From Acinetobacter sp. ANC 4169 (GTDB lineage Bacteria > Pseudomonadota > Gammaproteobacteria > Pseudomonadales > Moraxellaceae), in the NCBI RefSeq assembly GCF_002135355.1, contig NZ_NEGE01000007.1:1-64000 (forward strand): DNA of 64,000 bases, written 5' to 3'. Under the pieces are notes generated by a model. That model searched no databases. It saw only the letters and a program-made list of their open reading frames with translations, and was not told the DNA's origin. Position 1 is the first letter of the stretch. Each line of letters starts with the position of its first letter. The position numbers and the translations under genes are program-made. Positions 1 to 7,968 of the stretch are shown here, piece after piece.

Positions 1-250
1 CATGTCTAGACGAGGCAACTGCTGGGATAATGCGGTGACGGAAAGCTTCTTTCATACATTGAAAGGTCATGTGGTACACGGGAGTGTGTTTACTACCCGA
101 AAAGAAGCCAATGCTGTCTTGTTTGAATATATTGAGATTTACTACAATCGAATTAGACGGCATTCTGCAAATGGCTGGTTAAGTCCAGAAGCTTTTGAAC
201 AGAATTATTTTAAGAATTTAGAGGGACCGATTGTCCACGATACTGTCTAG
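1..250 (+). mobile_element. IS3-family transposase (OrfB), 3' fragment at window edge
   Basis: The reading frame is open to the left edge and ends with the stop at 248-250. The visible 82 residues are the C-terminal end of an rve-type DDE integrase: the stretch SRRGNCWDNAVTESFFHTLK is the typical IS3-family block carrying the last catalytic glutamate, followed by the YNRIRRH block near the C-terminus. The catalytic aspartates lie outside the window, so whether the transposase is whole cannot be judged. The right inverted repeat of the element should lie within roughly 225-270, but without the left end it cannot be defined. Confidence 0.9.
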
Positions 251-284
251 GATCACTTTCTTCTTCATATTTCTCTAAAGCAGA

Positions 285-392
285 TCCCCTCCTTCCAAAA
301 GGGGTTAGGGGAGGTCAATTAAAAAACCAATGAGAAATTAGAATTTTTACTGAACATGTTGCCCTCTCCTCAATCCTCTCCCAGAGGGAGAG
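285..392. repeat. Two inverted copies of a C/T-rich extragenic repeat
   Basis: Copy one (285-316) reads CCCCTCC..AAGGGGTTAGGGGAGG. Copy two (362-392) reads CCCTCTCC..CAGAGGGAGAGG. Reverse-complementing one aligns it with the other, giving a head-to-head pair about 45 bp apart. Such CCTCTCC / GGTTAGGG repeats are common between genes in gamma-proteobacterial genomes, so this is probably a scattered REP-like sequence. It lies between the IS tail and the 3' end of the amine oxidoreductase gene and could fold to stop or stabilise transcripts. Confidence 0.6.
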
Positions 393-429
393 GAAGAATC
401 CTTCTCCATTTTTGTTAAAGGAATGATAT

Positions 430-1845
430 TTAAAACGACACCATCTTCCCCGGATTAATCAATGCACCCAGCCCATAGGCGCTTTTTGCCACTGGAATCA
501 CCACGGGTGCCAGTGCACGACCAAATAAAATGTCCTGATGATGAATACGGGTCAGCATATTGAAGTCATCCGCTTTGCCACAGAAATCATCAGCAATCGC
601 CTTACCGATCCGTACCGTTTGCGCCACACCATGACCGCTCCAGCCCTGTACCGCATAGATTGGGAATTTGTTGCCAAACTTGCGGCTATCTGCCGCGCCA
701 TTCATGGTCAGGTCAGTGGTTCCGCTCCAGACAAAATCCAGCTCGACACTTTTTAACTGCGGAAACACATGTTGAATCCGGCCCAGTAAATATTGATGGG
801 TTTTTTCAGGATTCCAGCATGAACCTGTCCCCTCACCGCCAAACAGTAAGCGGTTTTGAGATACACCACGGTAATAGTCGATCTGGAATTGTGTGTCATA
901 TACCGGTGCATCTGTGGGCAATAATTCTTTTAAATCAACTTCTAATGGAGCAGTAGTACACACATAGGTATAGAACGGAATCGTGGTCTGATTGTTCTTT
1001 TGCAGCAGCTTAAAGGAAGCATGATGCACCCCCATCACCACACTTTTACGTGCCTTAATCACTCCACTGGTGGTGGTCACATAAATACCATCTTCCTTTT
1101 CTTCTACTGCAGTGACTTCAGTTTGCTCATAGACCTTGCCACCATTTTTACAGAAACCATAAATGAGGCCGCGGTTTAAAGCCAGGGGATGAATATGTCC
1201 ACCCAGAGCATCTAGCAAACCACCACAATAATTGTCAGAGGCAATGTGTTCTTTCAGCTCATGCTTGCCCACCACTTGAGTGTGGGCCTCGCCCAAAAAC
1301 TTGCGCGCATCGGCACCTTGGGTTAAACCGACCAGATGCCCTTCGTGTACAGCAGCAGTGATATGTCCACGTTTACGCTGCAATTCGAGCTCATATTTGG
1401 CAGCGATTTCGTCAATTAAGGACATCGCTTCGGTTGAGGTAAAGTGCCAGAGTTTTTTGGCATCTTCATGGCTGAAATGTTCAATCATCTCTGCCGCCTC
1501 CCAGCGTGCAAGTCCGGGGGTGAGTTGTCCTCCGTTCCGACCTGATGCTGCACTAGCGATGCGGTTTTTTTCCAGCAAAACCGTATCAATGCCTTGTTCT
1601 GCTAAATGCAAAGCGGTTGAAGCACCCAGTAACCCCCCACCAATCACCACCACATCACATTCAATATCTGTATCCAAGCTTGAAAATTGGTGCCAGTCGG
1701 CTAACGAGCTTTCATAATAATTGGCAGGATGTTCGAAGTCGCCATGTTTAGGATTGATCCAGTTCCACTCTTTGCCGCTCAAGGCATTGCGGCTGGCTTT
1801 AAATTCAACATCTGGTACAAACGCAGGTTTTGTCATTTTCATCAT
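430..1845 (-). CDS. FAD-dependent amine oxidoreductase (DAO family, PuuB-like)
   Basis: A 471-aa DAO-fold flavoprotein. An N-terminal region of about 60 residues, including KEWNWINPKHGDFEHPANYY, precedes the dinucleotide-binding motif VVVIGGGLLGAS near residue 70. ASGRNGGQLTPG is typical of gamma-glutamylputrescine oxidase and related amine or amino-acid oxidases. The C-terminal GWSGHGVAQT block closes the FAD site. The start at 1845 was chosen because GGAGAG sits 5-6 bases upstream; a further ATG at 1857 lies before that ribosome binding site. The permease gene ends 49 bp upstream on the same strand, so the two probably form a putrescine or polyamine uptake/oxidation operon. The substrate is inferred, not shown. 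Confidence 0.85.
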   Translation of the reverse strand: MMKMTKPAFVPDVEFKASRNALSGKEWNWINPKHGDFEHPANYYESSLADWHQFSSLDTDIECDVVVIGGGLLGASTALHLAEQGIDTVLLEKNRIASAASGRNGGQLTPGLARWEAAEMIEHFSHEDAKKLWHFTSTEAMSLIDEIAAKYELELQRKRGHITAAVHEGHLVGLTQGADARKFLGEAHTQVVGKHELKEHIASDNYCGGLLDALGGHIHPLALNRGLIYGFCKNGGKVYEQTEVTAVEEKEDGIYVTTTSGVIKARKSVVMGVHHASFKLLQKNNQTTIPFYTYVCTTAPLEVDLKELLPTDAPVYDTQFQIDYYRGVSQNRLLFGGEGTGSCWNPEKTHQYLLGRIQHVFPQLKSVELDFVWSGTTDLTMNGAADSRKFGNKFPIYAVQGWSGHGVAQTVRIGKAIADDFCGKADDFNMLTRIHHQDILFGRALAPVVIPVAKSAYGLGALINPGKMVSF

Positions 1846-1894
1846 GTTTCTCTCCATATTTTAAATTCAATTTTTGAGTGATCTGGGTTCAAAC

Positions 1895-3235
1895 TTAGTA
1901 AGCATTGCTGATGACAATGCTTTGCTTTCTGAGTTTTTTATACATGAACAGTAGTACCCCCAAACCTAACCAGATGCAGCCACACGTCAATGCCGACATT
2001 TCCAGATTCACCCACAGCCCCATCATCACCATTACAGATAACCAAGGCAGCACCAGGTTAAGCGCGATATTTTTGAAACCGCTACGTTGCTTGTCATGTA
2101 CATAGAACTTCATAAAGACCGAGAAGTTCACTGCGGTAAAAGCGATCAGTGCACCAAAACTCACCATACTGACCACCGTTGCCAAATCCAGGGCAATCGC
2201 AGTCAATGAAATGAAACCGATGGTCAGCACGGCATATAAAGGCGTACCTAGTTTGCGGTGGACTTGCCCAAAGGTGCCTTTATGGAAAATGCCATCACGT
2301 CCCATAATATGAATCAGGCGTAATGCACTGGCATGTGTGGCCAGACCTGAAGCGAAGGTATTCATGATTTGTGCACACAGGAATACCGACTGAAACAGCG
2401 CCCCACCGACATAAAGCACGATTTCAGGCAAGGCTTCATCCGGATTGTTAAAACGGATATTGCTTGGAAAATACAGTTGAATAAACCAGGATGCGGTCAG
2501 GAAAATGATGCCGCCAGCCAGAGTAGTCAGCATCACCGCACGTGGAATGGTCCGTTTCGGATCTCGGGTTTCATGCGACATAGTAGTCACGGCATCAAAG
2601 CCCAGAAATGAAAAACACAGGATGGATGCACCTGCAATCAAGGGCATAATGGAACTGTCACCATTGAATAACGGTGCAAGAGTCAGAACATGCTCATAAC
2701 CTTGTCCCTCACCTACACCGCGAATGACCAGATAGATGAATAGCAGCATCAGCAATAAAGGGGCAACCACAAGAACCAGACTGAGATTGGCAAGAAAATG
2801 AATGCGGAAACAGTTAATGAGTGTGACCAGTCCTGCAAACAGCGTGACCCACATCCAGTAAGGTACGCTGGGAATAACCGCTTCCAGATAAATCCCGGCC
2901 AGCAAGGCATTCACTAAAGGCAGCAAAATATAGTCGAGCAAGGAACACCAGCCCACAAAAAAGCCAGCTTTGGCCCCGCAAGATTCTGCGGTGTAAGTAT
3001 AGGCCGAGCCCGATTTTTCAGTTTTCCGGCTAAAGCGTGCATAGCTAAATGCAGTCAGCAACATCGCCAGCAAAGCCAGAATATACGCTAGCGGTACCCG
3101 ACCATCAGTGATTCCCGAGACAATGCCAAAAGTGTCAAACACCACCATTGGGGTCATATAGGCCACACCAAGGATGACGACTTGCCATAACGACATTTTT
3201 TTGAAACAGACTTGCGCTTTCTCCACAGCTGTCAC
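1895..3235 (-). CDS. APC-superfamily amino acid/polyamine permease (PuuP-like)
   Basis: A 446-aa inner-membrane protein with about 12 hydrophobic segments and the APC-type start MSLWQVVILGVAYMTPMVVF. It has the helix-3 region KTEKSGSAYTYTAESCG and the cytosolic SHETRDPKRTIPRA loop typical of the family. It probably imports the substrate used by the oxidoreductase encoded next on the same strand. Putrescine is the best guess from this pairing; another amino acid or amine is possible. The 88 bp upstream separate it from a divergent HTH gene and must hold the promoters of both. Confidence 0.8.
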   Translation of the reverse strand: MTAVEKAQVCFKKMSLWQVVILGVAYMTPMVVFDTFGIVSGITDGRVPLAYILALLAMLLTAFSYARFSRKTEKSGSAYTYTAESCGAKAGFFVGWCSLLDYILLPLVNALLAGIYLEAVIPSVPYWMWVTLFAGLVTLINCFRIHFLANLSLVLVVAPLLLMLLFIYLVIRGVGEGQGYEHVLTLAPLFNGDSSIMPLIAGASILCFSFLGFDAVTTMSHETRDPKRTIPRAVMLTTLAGGIIFLTASWFIQLYFPSNIRFNNPDEALPEIVLYVGGALFQSVFLCAQIMNTFASGLATHASALRLIHIMGRDGIFHKGTFGQVHRKLGTPLYAVLTIGFISLTAIALDLATVVSMVSFGALIAFTAVNFSVFMKFYVHDKQRSGFKNIALNLVLPWLSVMVMMGLWVNLEMSALTCGCIWLGLGVLLFMYKKLRKQSIVISNAY

Positions 3236-3323
3236 CTGAACATTATTTATTTGAGTTATTTGTTCATTTGCAACGACTATGCCATATAATAAAAAAATAA
3301 ATATTTAATTCAGGCGTGAGTAA

Positions 3324-3683
3324 ATGCCAAAGTACAGTTTAGAAACTCGAAAAGCAGCCATTCAAATGTATAAAAAAACTGATTACAAAGTTGCGGTATG
3401 CAAAGAATTCAACATTTCTCGTGTGACGCTAGATGCATGGATTAAGCTGGAAGAAGAAACCGGAGATTTACTGCCAAAACCGGCCAAAACCCGTGGCGCA
3501 CCGAGTCATATTAAAGACTGGAATGAATTTCAAGTATTTGTAAAAAATACAAAATTTCAGAATATTAGCGACCTTGTCGCATTATTTGAACAACGTTTTG
3601 GCTATACCGTCTCATATGCCGTTCTGGTACGTGCAATTCATGTTTTAGGACTACGCCGTCGTCGTGGTCGGTTTTATTCTTAA
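3324..3683 (+). CDS. Small helix-turn-helix protein, IS630-transposase N-terminal type
   Basis: A 119-aa protein whose first 50 residues (YSLETRKAAIQMYKKTDYKVAVCKEFNISRVTLDAWIK) form the HTH found at the N-terminus of IS630-type transposases. The second half (about residues 65-119) looks like a further DNA-binding segment and ends in LRRRRGRFYS. No DDE catalytic domain follows: the frame stops at 3683 and the next 300 bp are non-coding and AT-rich. It is therefore either a transposase remnant or a domesticated regulator. A good -10 (TATAAT, 3285-3290) lies upstream. The 22-bp repeat array begins about 35 bp downstream. Confidence 0.7.
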   Translation: MPKYSLETRKAAIQMYKKTDYKVAVCKEFNISRVTLDAWIKLEEETGDLLPKPAKTRGAPSHIKDWNEFQVFVKNTKFQNISDLVALFEQRFGYTVSYAVLVRAIHVLGLRRRRGRFYS

Positions 3684-3718
3684 ATCTAAAACCAGCCAAT
3701 TTTAAAATAAAAATATAA

Positions 3719-3894
3719 ATTAAATTTATATAAATAACTATACATTAATGTAAAGTTATTTTATTAAAAACATAAGTCATGAATATTAAAAAAGTAAATT
3801 TATTAAAATAAAAAGGTAAATTTAAAATATTAAAAATGTAAATAATATTAACTAAAAAAGTACGCTATAAAAATTAAAAAGGTAAACTGTTTTT
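3719..3894. repeat. AT-rich direct-repeat array with exact 22-bp period
   Basis: Reading in 22-base steps from 3719, eight units align, starting at 3719, 3741, 3763, 3785, 3807, 3829, 3851 and 3873. The shared core is ATTAAAAAWGTAAATTTA. Units 3785, 3807, 3829 and 3873 are close matches, 3763 and 3851 have a few differences, and 3719 and 3741 are degenerate. The GTAAA core falls at 3750, 3794, 3816, 3838 and 3882, with GTAC at 3860 and ATAA at 3772: always 22 bp apart, about two helical turns. No frame across it codes. It could be a multi-site binding region, possibly for the neighbouring HTH protein. Confidence 0.75.
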
Positions 3895-3947
3895 TATAAA
3901 AGAATTAAATCAATGCATCTATTTAAACAGATGATCCATTATAGCGC

Positions 3948-3973
3948 ATAAAAAAGGTGGCTATTGCCACCTT
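3948..3973 (-). terminator. Rho-independent terminator of the thrB operon
   Basis: Stem AAGGTGGC / GCCACCTT with loop TATT (3954-3973). On the minus strand the stem is followed by a T tract. It lies just past the stop codon of the DUF4870 gene. Confidence 0.8.
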
Positions 3974-3991
3974 GATTTTTTAGATTCATGC

Positions 3992-4384
3992 TTATTGATA
4001 CATCGGCTGATTGTCATTCAAGCGGATAATACCGCGAATTGCACGATACACAATCCAGACCCAGGAAATTCCCATCACCACCAGACAGAACGCACTCGCA
4101 CCCAAGGCTACCCCGGTAAATACATCTATGTTTTCACCCGTGAAGAACAGGAAAATAAAGGGGATAAAGGCAATAATATTCCAGAACAAATACCACCAAA
4201 AGGTACGAATTTGCCAGCTAAAGTGACTTTCAAAAATGGAACCGCGCACGTCATTGCGTTTGATATAGTTAATGACAAGTGCAATCAGGGCAAGCAAGCC
4301 ACCAGTAAAAATGGCAATGATATACAGGATATAAAGGACTAAAGTGAGGGTGCGGTTGGGATCTTGATCAATAGAATAATTCAT
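3992..4384 (-). CDS. DUF4870-type small membrane protein
   Basis: A 130-aa protein with four hydrophobic segments (about residues 10-40, 60-80, 88-115 and into the C-terminus) and the HFSWQIRTFWW block between helices that marks DUF4870-type proteins. Function unknown. The ATG at 4384 is preceded by AAGG at a good distance. It is the last gene of a probable three-gene operon with thrB and the cold-shock/DUF1294 gene, 29 bp after the latter, and is followed at once by a terminator. Confidence 0.75.
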   Translation of the reverse strand: MNYSIDQDPNRTLTLVLYILYIIAIFTGGLLALIALVINYIKRNDVRGSIFESHFSWQIRTFWWYLFWNIIAFIPFIFLFFTGENIDVFTGVALGASAFCLVVMGISWVWIVYRAIRGIIRLNDNQPMYQ

Positions 4385-4413
4385 TGTTATGCCTTATAAA
4401 GTCATTGTTCTCC

Positions 4414-5037
4414 TTAAAACTTCAGTACATTAAAAGGAGAAATCAGCCATAAAATCAAAAGTATGTTTAAGGCTATAGTACAAAAATAAATCTTTCTAAA
4501 GGGTTGTTTTTGTGTTTTATGACGCAGCTTTTCTTGTGCCAGCCATGCTGTCGGCCAGCCCCCCAGAAAAGATAACAGGTGCAGGCTCTGCTCAGGTACA
4601 CGACGACTGCCCTGTAATGCCGCCTCTTTATCTTGCGCGTACATCCAGTAAGTTATGGCATTAATCACGCTAATAAATAACAACACCATGCCACTTAATA
4701 ATCCGGCCATGGTAAATACCACCAAAGCCAGAATATAACCAACACAGGCAATTTGCATCGGTTTCAATTTCTGTGCAGATTGATTAGATTTTTTCGGCTT
4801 GCTGGTTAATTTTTGTGTTTGCGAGGCTTTAAGATAAGTCACTTGCTGGGCGCGATAACGGCCATCACCATCCAGCAATACCGTATATTCAAGCGCACAA
4901 CCGACAATCGGCCGTGGCCCCTGACGCATAAAATCCTTGATGTGTAAAAACACGCGATCTTTCGAGGCATCATTCGGCTGAATAAAGCCGTAGCCTTTAT
5001 CATCAAACCATTCAACTAATCGCCCCTGATCACGCAT
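4414..5037 (-). CDS. Cold-shock domain / DUF1294 fusion membrane protein
   Basis: A 207-aa two-domain protein. Residues 1-68 form a cold-shock domain with both RNA-binding motifs visible (KGYGFIQ and VFLHI). A charged linker rich in Lys and Ser follows to about residue 95. The C-terminal part has four hydrophobic segments and the DUF1294 signature (YWMYAQDKEAALQGSRRVPEQSLHLLSFLGGWP). The fusion is a known bacterial arrangement; its job is unknown, perhaps a membrane-tethered nucleic-acid-binding protein. It follows thrB by 14 bp on the same strand. Confidence 0.85.
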   Translation of the reverse strand: MRDQGRLVEWFDDKGYGFIQPNDASKDRVFLHIKDFMRQGPRPIVGCALEYTVLLDGDGRYRAQQVTYLKASQTQKLTSKPKKSNQSAQKLKPMQIACVGYILALVVFTMAGLLSGMVLLFISVINAITYWMYAQDKEAALQGSRRVPEQSLHLLSFLGGWPTAWLAQEKLRHKTQKQPFRKIYFCTIALNILLILWLISPFNVLKF

Positions 5038-5051
5038 TTTTATATCCTATC

Positions 5052-6002
5052 TCAAGCCGTCACAAATTTTAGTCGTTCCACAAGCATATTGCGCATTTCC
5101 AAAGGATTTTTCTGAAGAATATCATCTCCAGTACGTCCTTGTTGTGCATTTTTTTGTGCGACTTGTAAACGCATCAGCCAAAAACGCGCTGCTGCCATAG
5201 CCAGATAAATTTCCAGGCAGGATTTTTCATCCTGAGTCAGTGGACGTACAGTTTCATAGGCTTCTAAAAAGGCTTGGGCTTTTGCTTCATTTAAATGAAC
5301 CTCGGGATATTCAGTACAGAAGTCATTTAAGGTAATCGCAATATCAAACAGGAATTCATCTTTGTTGAGTTCGTAAAAATCCAGAATACCTTTTAATTCA
5401 CTACCCTCAAACAAGGTATTGTCACGGAACAAATCGGAATGAATAAAGCCTTTGGGACGGTTTGGATATACTGCCGTAAGCGCTTCATACAACCCCAGCA
5501 CTTCACTAAGCAAAATAGAATCTGCCGGATTCAAAGTGGGCTTTAATTCCTTAGCCACTTGCAACCAGTAATCATGGTTACGATATTCGGCACGTTCCAA
5601 AGGGAAATCCTGTAAGGCAATATGGATTTTCGCCTGAGCAACGGCAATCGCCTGTGCCTGTTCTAGGGTTGATGGCATGGGATGTTTACCCAGCATGCGT
5701 GGCGCAATCTGCGCAGGCTTCTCTTTTAAAGTATGAATGGCCTTGCCCGCATAATTTAATGGCACTGGCACAGCTAAACCCTGTTTACCCAAATGCTCAA
5801 GTACCGGAACCAGCTCGCCTGCACCTTGCTCATCCATTTCTTCAAATACGGTCAGTACATATTGCTTTGCATTTTCACAGACTAAAAAATAGTTTGTATT
5901 CTGAATACCTCCTTGAATCGGAATCAGCTCAATCACCTCTAATCCATAAGGTGCTGCAAAAGCCTGAACTTCCTGTAAAGTCAAAGTGGTATAAACCGAC
6001 AT
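5052..6002 (-). CDS. thrB: Homoserine kinase (ThrB, APH-fold type)
   Basis: A 316-aa cytosolic kinase that phosphorylates homoserine in threonine synthesis. It belongs to the aminoglycoside-phosphotransferase-fold class of ThrB found in Pseudomonadales rather than the GHMP class of E. coli. The catalytic loop IHSDLFRDNTLFE (H188, D190, N195) and the metal-binding LDFYEL (D208) are visible. The start at 6002 (MSVYTTLTL) is preferred over the longer frame to 6059 because AGG lies about 8 bases upstream and the family begins this way. First gene of the operon; divergent from hisF across about 110 bp. Confidence 0.9.
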   Translation of the reverse strand: MSVYTTLTLQEVQAFAAPYGLEVIELIPIQGGIQNTNYFLVCENAKQYVLTVFEEMDEQGAGELVPVLEHLGKQGLAVPVPLNYAGKAIHTLKEKPAQIAPRMLGKHPMPSTLEQAQAIAVAQAKIHIALQDFPLERAEYRNHDYWLQVAKELKPTLNPADSILLSEVLGLYEALTAVYPNRPKGFIHSDLFRDNTLFEGSELKGILDFYELNKDEFLFDIAITLNDFCTEYPEVHLNEAKAQAFLEAYETVRPLTQDEKSCLEIYLAMAAARFWLMRLQVAQKNAQQGRTGDDILQKNPLEMRNMLVERLKFVTA

Positions 6003-6115
6003 AGAAAACCTGCGAAAAAACTTACATAATTTTGATAGAATACCTGCTACTACTACCAAGGTGTAGCACCTTCGTGGCGAAGTTTCATAATCGGCTGTTA
6101 TTTTTGGAAAAAATT

Positions 6116-6874
6116 ATGCTTGCTAAACGTATTATTCCTTGCCTTGACGTAGATAATGGTCGAGTGGTGAAAGGTGTACAGTTCCTTGATATTCGTGATG
6201 CAGGCGACCCGGTTGAAGTGGCTCGCCGTTATAACGAACAAGGTGCCGATGAAATTACCTTCCTGGACATTACCGCAACCTCAAGCGGCCGCGATACCAC
6301 TTACCGTACCGTTGAACGCATGGCAGAAAGCGTATTTGTACCTTTAACTGTAGGTGGCGGGGTACGTAAAGTTGAAGATATCCGCCTGTTGCTGAATGCC
6401 GGTGCCGATAAAGTCAGTATCAACTCGGCTGCGGTATTTAACCCTGAATTTGTTCAGGAAGCTTCGCAACGCTTTGGCGCCCAATGTATTGTGGTCGCGA
6501 TTGATGCCAAGAAAACCGGTGACAACAAATGGGAAATTTTCACCCATGGTGGCCGTAAACCGACCGGGATTGATGCGATTGAATGGGCAGTGAAAATGGC
6601 CGAGTATGGCGCGGGCGAACTTTTAATTACCTCTATGGATGCCGATGGAACCAAAGCCGGTTATGACCTGGCCCTAATGCGTAATATTAATGACCGTGTC
6701 ACCATTCCAACCATTGCCTCTGGTGGTGTAGGTAACTTGCAGCATTTAGCCGATGGCATTTTAAAAGGCGGTGCCGATGCGGTACTTGCAGCCTCTATTT
6801 TCCACTTTGGTCAATATACTATTCCAGAAGCAAAACAATATCTTGCAGCACAAGGGATTGAAATGCGTCTTTAA
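6116..6874 (+). CDS. hisF: Imidazole glycerol phosphate synthase, cyclase subunit HisF
   Basis: A 252-aa (beta-alpha)8 barrel, the normal length for HisF. It uses ammonia from HisH to convert PRFAR to IGP and AICAR in histidine synthesis. Start [15 protein letters not shown] carries catalytic D11, and VVAIDAKK carries the second catalytic aspartate near residue 130. Phosphate-binding TVGGGVR and ASGGVG loops are present. The frame is open upstream to 6032, but the family start is the ATG at 6116. No other his gene is adjacent. A terminator hairpin follows at 6897-6923. Confidence 0.97.
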   Translation: MLAKRIIPCLDVDNGRVVKGVQFLDIRDAGDPVEVARRYNEQGADEITFLDITATSSGRDTTYRTVERMAESVFVPLTVGGGVRKVEDIRLLLNAGADKVSINSAAVFNPEFVQEASQRFGAQCIVVAIDAKKTGDNKWEIFTHGGRKPTGIDAIEWAVKMAEYGAGELLITSMDADGTKAGYDLALMRNINDRVTIPTIASGGVGNLQHLADGILKGGADAVLAASIFHFGQYTIPEAKQYLAAQGIEMRL

Positions 6875-6896
6875 GTGATGAAGACTTGCTAATCTC

Positions 6897-6925
6897 AAAA
6901 AGAGTGGTTTCCCCACTCTTTTTTA
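6897..6925 (+). terminator. Rho-independent terminator of hisF
   Basis: Stem AAAAAGAGTGG / CCCACTCTTTTT with a TTTC-type loop and a T tract, 22 bp after the hisF stop. Confidence 0.85.
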
Positions 6926-6985
6926 TTTATAGATGAACTTTTTTATAGATGAACTCTGAAATCAAGCCTGCACAAAAATTGCAGA

Positions 6986-7012
6986 TAAAAAAAAGGAGTC
7001 TTGAAGACTCCC
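6986..7012 (-). terminator. Rho-independent terminator, minus strand
   Basis: Stem GGAGTC / GACTCC with an 8-A run on its left side, which is a T tract on the minus strand. It probably ends transcripts from the hydroxylase gene at 7268-7864. Confidence 0.7.
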
Positions 7013-7267
7013 TATAAACCAAGAAAACTACAGCGCGGTTTCTTGAAATTAACAACAATAAAATGACATATCCAGTGACTCGTCAAGTTAACTAGGCCAA
7101 CCTGATTTCGAAAACAAATATATAACAAAAAAGTAACAAAAACATTGACCATTAATGCCGAAAATATTGACAAATTGCGACAAAACCTCAGCAGTCGTGA
7201 CTTCTGGCTATTTTATCGCGATATCTTTCTGAACAATAAAATTGACAATCCATTTACAATAAAGTGA

Positions 7268-7864
7268 TCATTTACCCTGTTTTTCCACCCATTTTGCCGG
7301 GAAATAACGCTCAGTTATGCCGTTCAACACCTTGGAAACTGTACGGGGAAGCTGGATTCCTAGAGGGTTTTTCTCCTGCAATTCTGACGATGAAATAACC
7401 CGAGTTCCCAGAATGTAATCAAACCAAGGTTTGGTCACGCACCAGTTGGCATCCTGATTGGAATTCATATGATGATCATAATGCCAGGGAATTTTTTTCA
7501 TGGCCCATTCTGGCTCTAAATGGGCACGGCGGTGAATATAATAATAATTACAGGCACTATATACCGTAGACAGTGCCATACCTTTAGATACGGGATAAAA
7601 CAGCGTACCAAAAACGCCCGCAACCACCACTAAAGATGCAACTTCATTTTTAGTGCGCCAATTGGTAAGACCTTCGACATAGCCATGGTCATGAAATGCC
7701 GTTTTTCTGACTTCGCGATGATGTTCCCAATGCGATTTCATGCTGTCGGGCACAGGACTATAGCGGGGTTTTCCACTACGATGTATGCCATGCAAAATAT
7801 ATTTGTGTGCTACCCATTCAAAACCATTGGCCACCACCAGCCCAACCAAAAAACCTTTCCACAT
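7268..7864 (-). CDS. Fatty acid hydroxylase / sterol desaturase superfamily protein
   Basis: A 198-aa membrane protein with the histidine boxes of the di-iron fatty acid hydroxylase superfamily: HKYILHG (H20, H25), SHWEHHRE (H45, H48, H49), FHDH, HRRAH and WHYDHHM. Hydrophobic segments lie near the N-terminus and in the middle. It probably hydroxylates a lipid or similar substrate; the substrate cannot be told. It starts at an ATG with AGGGAG upstream. It is divergent from an AraC regulator across 104 bp, which suggests that the regulator controls it. Confidence 0.75.
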   Translation of the reverse strand: MWKGFLVGLVVANGFEWVAHKYILHGIHRSGKPRYSPVPDSMKSHWEHHREVRKTAFHDHGYVEGLTNWRTKNEVASLVVVAGVFGTLFYPVSKGMALSTVYSACNYYYIHRRAHLEPEWAMKKIPWHYDHHMNSNQDANWCVTKPWFDYILGTRVISSSELQEKNPLGIQLPRTVSKVLNGITERYFPAKWVEKQGK

Positions 7865-7968
7865 ATCTATTTTCTCCCTATTTTATATTGAATATAGGTT
7901 ATAAAATATGCTAAACATTGACCATAAAATAAAATTTAATTGACAATTACGACAATAAAAAGATCAAT
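7865..7968. promoter_or_regulatory. Divergent promoter region with AraC-type direct-repeat motif
   Basis: The gap contains TTGACAATTACGACAA (7940-7955), an imperfect direct repeat of TGACAA and CGACAA. Near-copies occur at 7167 (TTGACAAATTGCGACAA) and 7242 (TTGACAATCCATTTACAA), downstream of the hydroxylase gene. The site lies about 15-30 bp before the AraC start. Direct repeats like this are typical of AraC-family sites; binding is inferred only. Confidence 0.4.

Larger units (their letters stand above)
6875..7267. other. Intergenic region with two terminators and TTGACAA-type motifs
   Basis: This 393-bp gap holds the hisF terminator, a second hairpin oriented for the hydroxylase gene coming from the right, and two sites (7167-7185, 7242-7262) resembling the TTGACAATTACGACAA motif found between the hydroxylase and AraC genes. 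I see no coding frame. Confidence 0.6.

Noticed and set aside
3324-3683. Complete IS630 element
   Set aside because: Only the HTH part exists, no DDE domain frame follows and no terminal inverted repeats were found.
3719-3894. CRISPR array
   Set aside because: Although periodic, units are contiguous 22-mers without repeat/spacer structure, and no cas genes are present.
6032-6115. N-terminal extension of HisF
   Set aside because: HisF begins at [11 protein letters not shown]; the extra 28 residues overlap the thrB/hisF promoter region and match nothing in the family.
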